Of a stretch of DNA of 5,475 nucleotides, positions 1 to 5,475 are shown one piece after another. The notes beneath the pieces are model-generated. The model was given only the letters and a program-made list of their open reading frames with translations. It was not told the DNA's origin and searched no databases. The stretch comes from Flavobacteriaceae bacterium (lineage in GTDB: Bacteria > Bacteroidota > Bacteroidia > Flavobacteriales > Flavobacteriaceae): contig JAUYUF010000003.1 of the NCBI GenBank assembly GCA_030694835.1, forward strand, positions 1-5,475. The letters run 5' to 3'. The position numbers and the translations under genes are program-made. Numbering within the stretch: the stretch's first letter is position 1; every line of letters starts with the position of its first letter.

Positions 1-464
1 CGTCCTAAGTTGGTTACAGAAACCCCAGCAACTTTACCTTGTAAAGCACTAGCAGCAGAACCAGCAGGTACTTTCGCAATTTCTTCTGCAGAAACAGAAG
101 CAACTGTTACAGATAACTTCTTTTTAGATGTAGCACCTGCAACACCAGTTACAACAACTTCGTCAAGAACATTGGCTCCTGATAAAGTTACATTGATAAC
201 ATTTACAGCACCTACAGTCTTGGTTTGATTGTCTAAACCAACGTAACTAAATAATAGTTTTGCACCTGTCATAGCTTTGATTGTGTACTTTCCATCAAAA
301 TCAGTTACCGTACCTGTATTAGTGCCTTGAATAACAACACTAACTCCTGGTAACGGTCCAGATTCGTCAGAAACAGTCCCTGTAATCGTCTTTTCTTGTG
401 CAAAGGAAATTTGCACTAATAGCGCTAATATTAGCGCCAGAAAACCATTAAACTTTGTTTTCAT
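1..464 (-). CDS. SusC/RagA-family TonB-linked outer-membrane transporter, N-terminal part (runs off the window edge)
   Basis: Reading from the ATG at 464 toward base 1 gives 154 codons with no stop, so the gene continues beyond the left edge. Visible parts: a signal peptide at about residues 1-22 (MKTKFNG, hydrophobic core, cleavage likely after SFA); a carboxypeptidase-regulatory-like domain (PF13715 type) at about 25-95 with GTVSDESGPLPGVSV and TDFDGKYTIKA; a TonB-box-like DEVVVTG at 101-107; and the start of the plug domain, with LQGKVAGVSV near 141-150. This is the standard front end of SusC-type importers, which take up oligosaccharides, peptides or other nutrients using TonB energy. By my count 88 of the first 106 residues match the complete SusC homologue at 5358-2143; after that the two diverge. 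The matching start and leader support this ATG. It is the first gene after the terminator at 607-639, so it probably begins a separate operon. A SusD partner would be expected outside the window. Substrate unknown. Confidence 0.93.
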   Translation of the reverse strand, partial: MKTKFNGFLALILALLVQISFAQEKTITGTVSDESGPLPGVSVVIQGTNTGTVTDFDGKYTIKAMTGAKLLFSYVGLDNQTKTVGAVNVINVTLSGANVLDEVVVTGVAGATSKKKLSVTVASVSAEEIAKVPAGSAASALQGKVAGVSVTNLG

Positions 465-504
465 TGTATAATTATTTGAATTAATTAGCTCAAAAATCTT
501 AAAA
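147..504. repeat. Left copy of a long imperfect direct repeat (leader plus 5' end of susC-like gene)
   Basis: This stretch aligns without gaps to 5041-5398 at a constant offset of 4894 bases. Over 241-464 I count 186 of 224 identical positions, and 444-486 is identical to 5338-5380 (43 bases), spanning the start codon and the leader. The copy covers the leader, signal peptide, regulatory-like domain and TonB-box region of the partial SusC gene. Similarity fades at about 504 on the upstream side and after about codon 106 on the coding side. Identity was counted by eye, and the outer limits are approximate. Confidence 0.85.
491..498 (-). promoter_or_regulatory. Weak -7-like promoter element for the second susC-like gene
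   Basis: On the minus strand 498-491 reads GATTTTTG, one base away from the Bacteroidota -7 consensus TAnnTTTG. The equivalent position upstream of the other susC-like gene reads GACTTTTG, so the element is shared by the two leaders. No convincing TTG -33 element lies 17-23 bases upstream in this copy. If real, transcription would start roughly 20 bases before the ATG, giving a very short leader. The assignment is tentative, because poly-T runs are common in this AT-rich spacer. Confidence 0.25.
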
Positions 505-536
505 AAAAGTTAAATTTCCTAATATTATTAAAGAAG

Positions 537-553
537 ATGTTAATATATGTTAA
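537..553. repeat. Short direct repeat ATGTTAA-TAT-ATGTTAA in the intergenic spacer
   Basis: Two copies of ATGTTAA (537-543 and 547-553) are separated by three bases, so the copies repeat every 10 bases, about one helical turn. They lie 73-89 bases upstream of the second susC-like start. A single ATGTTAA also occurs at 5401-5407, upstream of the other susC-like gene, but at a different distance from its start. A regulator-binding site is possible, but the motif is short and AT-rich and may be chance. The rest of the 465-606 spacer is AT-rich with no small ORF or RNA that I recognise. Confidence 0.3.
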
Positions 554-606
554 AAATTAATATTAGTGATTTATTTTATATTAAAAAAATACATTTTATA
601 AAGTGT

Positions 607-639
607 AAAAAAAAGGCCATCAAATTTGATGGCCTTTTT
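607..639 (-). terminator. Rho-independent terminator of the susC-susD operon
   Basis: Bases 615-634 are a perfect 20-base palindrome, GGCCATCAAATTTGATGGCC, that can fold as an 8-bp stem with an AATT loop. The flanking A and T runs (610-614 and 635-639) extend the pairing to 30 bases. Read on the minus strand, the hairpin is followed by eight T residues (614-607), the classic intrinsic terminator form. It lies about 20 bases after the susD stop and before the next susC-like gene, so it separates the two transcription units. The symmetric A/T flanks could let it work on the other strand too, but no plus-strand gene ends here. Confidence 0.93.
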
Positions 640-657
640 AAAATTAGTGAGAAAATA

Positions 658-2130
658 TTAGAATTTATCCCAGAATAATTTTGTAGTTAATAAATCACCG
701 CCAACTGCAGAAGCAGCTGAAGTATAATTAGTACCATTTAAAGTATGTTCACCTATAGGATAGGTAAACCTTCTTGGAACAACATTAACAACTCCAGTGC
801 CTGGAGCAACTAAAGCTGGGTAATCTAATCTTCTGAATTCTGTCCAAGCATTAAATCCTTGGTTGTACAAAGCTATCCATTTTTGAGTACCGATTTTTTG
901 TTTCCAAGTACCTGCTGCTGTTGTGTAAGCAACTGATGGTTGAGCTAAATAAGCAGCAGCATTTAAAGTAATAGAAGGACTCTTTAAACTATTATAAGTT
1001 TGTTGATTATAATCGAATGAAGCTGTAATAGCAGCGTTATAATGCGCTTCTGCAGCAGTAGGGGTCATTCCGCCTAAAGAACGTTCAGCAGCCTCTGCTA
1101 ACATAAATTTAACGTTAGCATAATCTAATAAAACGTGTGGTAAAGTAGATTCATAGAACATACTTCCTATGTGAGAGAATAATGCATATGAGTTATTAGC
1201 ACCATATGGGGCTCCTTTGATTACTCCACCAACAGGATCTTTATAGAAAACATTGACTCTAGGATCATTAAGTCCGTTCATTGCATTTACCATTGGAGCA
1301 GCAGCCACAAAATCTAAACGTCCACTTTGTACTAAATCAACCCACATTGGGTTAGTGTTAGGAGTAGAGTTTAAGTATTGGAATAAAGCATTATCTCCGT
1401 TAGATGTAAATACACCAGAAGTAATAGCAGATGAAACAGTTGAAGCTCCTAAAGTAGCATCAGCATCATAAATCATAAGTCCCATTCTTAATTTAAATGA
1501 ATTTGCGAATTTTTTCCATTTACCTACATTTCCACCATAAACGATGTCTGCAGATCCAAAACTAGCCCCAGCTGCATCCATTTTGGTGATGGCAGCAGAT
1601 AAACGAGCGATTAGGTCAACATAAACAGTTTTTCCATCGTCATATTTAGGCAGTACATTGTTAAAATCTAAAGCATCAGTATAAGGGATGTTACCAAAAG
1701 TTTCAACTAAGGTAGCATAAGCATATACATTCATCACTTCGATAATTGCTAATTGATTTTTAAGTTTAGTAGCTCCAGCAGTTCCAACAGTTGGAGTTGC
1801 AGTTAGAACTTTAGCACTTTCATCTAAATCTTTCAACACATCACGATACATTGCAGCCCAAAGGTTATCTGGAATTTTTCTATCAGTAATGTTATAGTTA
1901 GCTTCTTCAGGATAAGTTGTAGCTGTAACCTGTTGAGCAAATTGTCTCCAAACGTTTCTATTAACGTTGATACTCGCCATATAATCTACCATGTTCTTTT
2001 GTGCACCAGTGAAAAAAGTTTCACCTGCAGCCACGGTGGCGTTCTTCGTATCTTTATTTAGATCCTCTAAGTTGTCAGAACAAGAGAATGCTAAGAAAAG
2101 AGTTAATAATAAAATTGATATTTTTTTCAT
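658..2130 (-). CDS. SusD/RagB-family nutrient-binding outer-membrane lipoprotein (SusD-like_2 type)
   Basis: This 490-residue protein is the lipoprotein partner of the SusC-type transporter encoded just upstream. SusD proteins sit on the cell surface as a hinged lid over the SusC barrel and capture substrate. The N-terminus is a lipoprotein signal: MKK, a hydrophobic run at 4-15, then LAFSC with the lipidated cysteine at residue 17, followed by acidic SDNLEDLNKD, compatible with a surface-export signal. Family-typical stretches are WRQFAQQ (61-67), ETFGNIPYTDAL (143-154), KWKKFANSFKLRMGL (204-218), LDYANVKFMLAEAAE (335-349), the C-terminal ALYNQGFNAWTEFRRLDYP (420-438) and RRFTYPIGE (453-461). 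These match the PF12771-like branch (SusD-like_2) better than classical starch SusD. The length is normal and the gene looks intact. It starts 12 bases after the susC stop, and that short gap argues for cotranscription. No Shine-Dalgarno sequence is visible. The ligand cannot be deduced; sugar, peptide or another nutrient remain possible. Confidence 0.95.
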   Translation of the reverse strand: MKKISILLLTLFLAFSCSDNLEDLNKDTKNATVAAGETFFTGAQKNMVDYMASINVNRNVWRQFAQQVTATTYPEEANYNITDRKIPDNLWAAMYRDVLKDLDESAKVLTATPTVGTAGATKLKNQLAIIEVMNVYAYATLVETFGNIPYTDALDFNNVLPKYDDGKTVYVDLIARLSAAITKMDAAGASFGSADIVYGGNVGKWKKFANSFKLRMGLMIYDADATLGASTVSSAITSGVFTSNGDNALFQYLNSTPNTNPMWVDLVQSGRLDFVAAAPMVNAMNGLNDPRVNVFYKDPVGGVIKGAPYGANNSYALFSHIGSMFYESTLPHVLLDYANVKFMLAEAAERSLGGMTPTAAEAHYNAAITASFDYNQQTYNSLKSPSITLNAAAYLAQPSVAYTTAAGTWKQKIGTQKWIALYNQGFNAWTEFRRLDYPALVAPGTGVVNVVPRRFTYPIGEHTLNGTNYTSAASAVGGDLLTTKLFWDKF

Positions 2131-2142
2131 AATGTACTATTA

Positions 2143-5100
2143 TTAAAATTGAATTTTTACGTTGAAACCTAAGTCACGAGTTGCAGGCATCACACCACTT
2201 TGGTATCCTTGTAAATTTCCTGAGCTTAAACCAGCTTCTGGATCAGCGTGAGGCATGTTTTTGTCTATAATCCAAAGATTAGAACCGATTATGCTTAATT
2301 GTACTGAGCTAACAAAACTATTTTCCAATACTTTTGAAGGAACAGTGTAAGAGAATGCAACTTCTCTTAATTTAACATAAGAAGCATCGTAAATGTGTTG
2401 TTTACTTACAGCTCTTGAATATCCTAATGCATGACCATAGAAGTCAAAATTAGATACTAACGCGTTTGGAGTACCATCTGCTCTTACACCAGGTAAGATG
2501 ATTCCACCACCTTGAGATAATGGAGCACGTTTTTCTTTACCATTGAAGTTTAAACCTGCAGTTTCAGCGTATAAACCTGTAGCATAACCATACCAAGTAT
2601 CCAAAGAGAAAATATCTCCACCTTTCTGAACATCAATTAAGAAACTCAAATTAAAGTTTTTGTAACTGAATTTATTGTTAATACCTCCATTCCAATCAGG
2701 ATTCATATTACCAATAACATTATTGGTAGTAGTAGATTTTTGGTAAACAGCTCCTCTCGATCCGCCAGGAATAACAATTGGTTGTCCATTTTCATGGTAA
2801 ACAAAAGTAGTTCCTTGGATAGTTCCGTAAGGTTGCCCTACAGTTGCATTAATAGTAATACCACCTTGGAAAGATCCTAATTGTAAGTTTTTCACTTCTT
2901 CATATAATGAAATTACTTTATTCTCATTTTTAGCCCAGTTTACATTGATATCCCATTTGAAATTATCATTTTTAAAAGGAGTTGCAAATAAAGAAAGCTC
3001 AATACCTTTATTTTCAATTTCCCCAGCATTTACCCATTTTTTTGAATAACCTGTAGCAGTAGAAATTGAAACATCCATAATTTGATTTATCGTATTAGTT
3101 TTGTACCAAGAGAAATCAAATCCTAAACGTTTTTGTAAGAAAAACATCTCTAAACCAGCTTCAATACTTTCTGTATTTTCAGGTTTTAAATTTGGATTTT
3201 TCTTAATGCTATTTACAGAATATATTTGATTAGCTCCGTATGGATCTGGTTTTGTTAAAACATCAATAGTTTGTGCAAAACCTGCACCGCTTCCAACTTC
3301 AGCATAATTTAAACGTACTTTACCAAATGATAACCAGTCAGCTTTTACTAATTCAGAGAAAATTACACTGGTTGCAATTGATGGATATAAATATTTACTA
3401 TCATCTACTGGTAAAGTTGAAGAATGATCTTGTCTAAGTGTAGCATCAAGATAGAATGTTTTGTTATATCCTAAAGACATCATACCATAAATACCATCAA
3501 CACCCACTTTTGCAGCACCTTCAGTTGGAGCTGATGGAATACCTATTGAGTTAGAGATGGCAAAAAGACGATCTACAATTAATCCACCATTAGTGGCTGC
3601 ATAAATCGATTTTGAATCTGTTCTTCTGATGTTTGTACCTATAACACCATTTAAGTTAATTTTTTCAGTTAAATCTTTATTAAAAGACAACATGGCGTCA
3701 TAGTTTAACTCAGTAAAGTCAACATTATAACGAGAATATTTCGCAGTTGGATTACTATGGTTGTTAATTCTTTCTTCTTGAATATAAGAATACGTATCAA
3801 CAGAAGCTTTTCCTTCTATAGATAACCAATCATTGATTTTATAGTTTAAGCCCATGTTTCCAAAGAAACGATTTCTACTATCTGATTGGTAGTTTTCATA
3901 ACGTGCCCAGTATGGGTTATCCCAATAAATCGGAGCAGGATCATCATACCAAGATGGATTCCAAGTTACGTTTCTTCTAGTTTTAAAGTAGATATCCTTT
4001 AATTCTTTAACATCTACGTTAGTTTGCCACCATTGTCTGAATGAAGTAATAATATTGTCACTGTATCCAGTTTCATTACGACCTTTAGCATCAGATTTTA
4101 CATAGTTTGCACTAGCGGAAACGGTTAATTTGTCATTTAATTTTGACATAGCATTTAAAGAGAACGTATTTCTTCTTAAATCACTATTTGGCATTAAACC
4201 GTTTTGTAAGAAATTAGTGTAAGAAAAACGATATGAACCGGTATCTGTACTTCCAGACATAGAAACGTTGTTATTATAAGTAACAGGAGTTTCAAAAAAC
4301 TCAATTGGTCCATTTGCTGCAGCAACCCAAGGTCTTTTTTGTAAATAGTAAGGAGAATCTGGATCTAAGGCATTCCAATGGTAAACCATTAAATTTGGAT
4401 CAAATTTACCCCCAAAAGAAGCATCTTCAGTAAGTGGAACGATTAAATCATCAATTCCGTCACCATCAACGTCACCTTCGTCAAAATACCCTGTGTTTCC
4501 ATAATAAGCTCCGTATCCAGAACCATAATCTTTTTGATATTTCACAAAAGTTGATTTGTCAATAGAACCAACAGTAATACCAGAATTTACAGTAATGTCA
4601 ACTTTATTATTTTTTGTTCCCTTTTTGGTAGTAATAATAATCGCACCATTAGCAGCTCTTGAGCCGTATAGTGCAGTTGCAGCTGCTCCTTTTAATACAT
4701 TGATAGACTCGATATCATCAGAGTTGATATCTGATGCAAAGTTACCGTAGTCAAATCCACCTCTAGCTTGTTGCTGTGAAGCAGCATTTAAGTTAGCATT
4801 ACTCATAGGTACACCATCAACTACGAATAAAGCTTGGTTATCTCCAGTTAAGGAAGTATTACCACGAATTACAACGTTAGTAGATCCACCCATATTGGTG
4901 TTTCTTTTAATCTGTACCCCAGCAACTTTACCCGATAAGGCATTTGCTAAGTTGTCAGATTTTACTGTAGACACATCATCTCCACCAACCGATTGAGATG
5001 CGTAACCAAGAGATTTTTTCTCTCTAGAAATACCTAGAGCAGTAACAACTACCTCTTCAAGAACTTGCGCTCCTGTCATTTTTACATTAATCACATTTGC

Positions 5101-5358
5101 AGCACCAACAGTTTTAGTTTGAGAATCCATTCCCACATAACTAAACTGTAATACAGCACCTGTTTTTGCTTTCAAGGTGTACTTACCATCAAAATCGGTA
5201 ACTGTACCTGTGTTTGTGCCTTGAACAAGAACACTAACACCCGGTAAAGGACCTGATTCATCTGAAACCGTACCCGTAATAGTCTTTTCTTGTGCAAACG
5301 AAATTTGCACGAATAGCACTAATAATAGCGCCAGAATACCATTAAACTTTGTTTTCAT
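2143..5358 (-). CDS. SusC/RagA-family TonB-linked outer-membrane transporter
   Basis: This complete 1071-residue transporter, of normal SusC length, forms the TonB-driven outer-membrane channel that works with the SusD lipoprotein encoded next. Order of parts: signal peptide at about 1-22 (cleavage after SFA, before QEKTITG); carboxypeptidase-regulatory-like domain at about 25-95 (GTVSDESGPLPGVSV, TDFDGKYTLKA); TonB-box-like EEVVVTALG at 101-109; plug at about 115-247 with ALSGKVAGVQI, LFVVDGVPM (177-185) and YGSRAANGAIIITTKKG (231-247); then a beta-barrel to the end. Late SusC hallmarks are NPNLKPENTESIEAGLE (721-737), NAGEIENKGIELSL (777-790), NMNPDWNGG (884-892), DASYVKLREVAFSY (991-1004), GSNLWI (1025-1030) and a terminal aromatic residue (VKIQF). 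There is no STN domain, so anti-sigma signalling is not indicated. A calcium-loop-like DVDGDGIDD lies at 296-304 and a Trp/Tyr-rich segment at 443-490. The ATG at 5358 gives a good signal peptide and matches the start of the paralogue. Substrate not identifiable. Confidence 0.97.
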   Translation of the reverse strand: MKTKFNGILALLLVLFVQISFAQEKTITGTVSDESGPLPGVSVLVQGTNTGTVTDFDGKYTLKAKTGAVLQFSYVGMDSQTKTVGAANVINVKMTGAQVLEEVVVTALGISREKKSLGYASQSVGGDDVSTVKSDNLANALSGKVAGVQIKRNTNMGGSTNVVIRGNTSLTGDNQALFVVDGVPMSNANLNAASQQQARGGFDYGNFASDINSDDIESINVLKGAAATALYGSRAANGAIIITTKKGTKNNKVDITVNSGITVGSIDKSTFVKYQKDYGSGYGAYYGNTGYFDEGDVDGDGIDDLIVPLTEDASFGGKFDPNLMVYHWNALDPDSPYYLQKRPWVAAANGPIEFFETPVTYNNNVSMSGSTDTGSYRFSYTNFLQNGLMPNSDLRRNTFSLNAMSKLNDKLTVSASANYVKSDAKGRNETGYSDNIITSFRQWWQTNVDVKELKDIYFKTRRNVTWNPSWYDDPAPIYWDNPYWARYENYQSDSRNRFFGNMGLNYKINDWLSIEGKASVDTYSYIQEERINNHSNPTAKYSRYNVDFTELNYDAMLSFNKDLTEKINLNGVIGTNIRRTDSKSIYAATNGGLIVDRLFAISNSIGIPSAPTEGAAKVGVDGIYGMMSLGYNKTFYLDATLRQDHSSTLPVDDSKYLYPSIATSVIFSELVKADWLSFGKVRLNYAEVGSGAGFAQTIDVLTKPDPYGANQIYSVNSIKKNPNLKPENTESIEAGLEMFFLQKRLGFDFSWYKTNTINQIMDVSISTATGYSKKWVNAGEIENKGIELSLFATPFKNDNFKWDINVNWAKNENKVISLYEEVKNLQLGSFQGGITINATVGQPYGTIQGTTFVYHENGQPIVIPGGSRGAVYQKSTTTNNVIGNMNPDWNGGINNKFSYKNFNLSFLIDVQKGGDIFSLDTWYGYATGLYAETAGLNFNGKEKRAPLSQGGGIILPGVRADGTPNALVSNFDFYGHALGYSRAVSKQHIYDASYVKLREVAFSYTVPSKVLENSFVSSVQLSIIGSNLWIIDKNMPHADPEAGLSSGNLQGYQSGVMPATRDLGFNVKIQF

Positions 5359-5398
5359 TGTATAATTATTTGAATTAATTGCTTCAAAAGTCCTAAAA
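5041..5398. repeat. Right copy of the long imperfect direct repeat (leader plus 5' end of susC-like gene)
   Basis: This is the counterpart of 147-504, in the same orientation and offset by 4894 bases. The 43-base identical core is 5338-5380. The two copies bracket nearly the whole susC-susD operon, its terminator and the spacer, so recombination between them could in principle delete or amplify one susC-susD unit and fuse one leader to the other gene. Boundaries are approximate. Confidence 0.85.
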
Positions 5399-5415
5399 TT
5401 ATGTTAATAAAACAA
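5385..5415 (-). promoter_or_regulatory. Candidate Bacteroidota-type promoter of the susC-susD operon
   Basis: On the minus strand a TTG at 5415-5413 is followed, after 20 bases, by GACTTTTG at 5392-5385. This resembles the Bacteroidota primary-sigma promoter form TTG-N(17-23)-TAnnTTTG, with one mismatch in the -7 box. The -7-like box is retained in the leader of the second susC-like gene. It predicts a start of transcription about 20 bases before the ATG. A competing near-match, TAATTTTA, lies just upstream. The sequence from 5416 to 5475 is AT-rich, with no gene or clear operator visible before the window ends. Confidence 0.35.
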
Positions 5416-5475
5416 CAAAAAATAACAATATTTTAATATAAATTTTAAAATTGATTGATTGGTGTTAAAAAAAAG

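Noticed and set aside
10..228. 72-codon open frame on the plus strand
   Set aside because: It lies wholly antisense to the well-supported SusC N-terminal coding sequence. Its Thr/Ala/Pro-rich composition is what the complement of that gene gives, and it has no ribosome-site or family signature.
1..464. Possible broken or pseudogene fragment of susC
   Set aside because: The frame is open to the window edge with intact signal peptide, TonB box and plug start. The truncation is due to the window boundary, not a visible lesion.
610..639. The 30-base palindrome considered as an operator or recombination site
   Set aside because: The GC-rich stem followed by eight T residues on the transcribed strand, just after the susD stop, is fully explained as an intrinsic terminator.
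1253..1471. 72-codon open frame on the plus strand
   Set aside because: It is antisense inside the susD-like gene, with no recognisable domain and no promoter context.
4556..4750. 64-codon plus-strand open frame with a hydrophobic, membrane-like stretch
   Set aside because: It is antisense to the conserved SusC plug (YGSRAANGAIIITTKKG region). The hydrophobic look comes from the complement of Lys/Asn/Thr-rich codons.
658..5358. Assignment to starch uptake (true susC/susD) or to a named polysaccharide locus
   Set aside because: No carbohydrate-active enzyme or dedicated regulator is in the window, and the SusD resembles the SusD-like_2 branch rather than the starch protein. A substrate or gene symbol would be a guess.
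5441..5452. 12-base palindrome AATTTTAAAATT upstream of susC
   Set aside because: It consists only of A and T in very AT-rich DNA, has no second copy at the other operon, and is expected by chance.

Overview
The window looks like chromosomal DNA from a Bacteroidota species, most likely Flavobacterium or a close relative. It is AT-rich, all genes lie on the minus strand, and they encode a SusC/RagA-type TonB-dependent outer-membrane transporter and its SusD-type surface lipoprotein. The starts lack a clear Shine-Dalgarno sequence and have A/T-rich leaders, as is usual in this phylum. The genus is inferred from protein style and base composition; there is no phylogenetic marker here.

Layout, in the direction of transcription (right to left): an AT-rich upstream region with a tentative promoter (5359-5475); a complete susC-like gene (5358-2143); a 12-base gap carrying two extra in-frame stop codons; a complete susD-like gene (2130-658); a strong Rho-independent terminator (639-607); an AT-rich intergenic region (606-465) with a weak promoter candidate and a short direct repeat; then the first 154 codons of a second susC-like gene (464-1), cut by the window edge.

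The complete pair should form one outer-membrane import machine. The SusC barrel is the TonB-powered channel, and the SusD lipoprotein is the lid that captures substrate at the surface. The substrate cannot be told from this window: no glycoside hydrolase, peptidase, sigma/anti-sigma pair or hybrid regulator is present. Neither SusC homologue has an N-terminal STN signalling domain, so direct FecR-type signalling is unlikely.

The most notable structure is a long direct repeat about 4.9 kb apart. The two susC-like genes share their leader, start region, signal peptide, carboxypeptidase-regulatory-like domain and TonB-box region, including 43 identical bases around the start codon, and then diverge sharply. 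This looks like tandem duplication or conversion of a common front end attached to different transporter bodies. I see no mobile element, CRISPR array, tRNA, rRNA or clearly new system.
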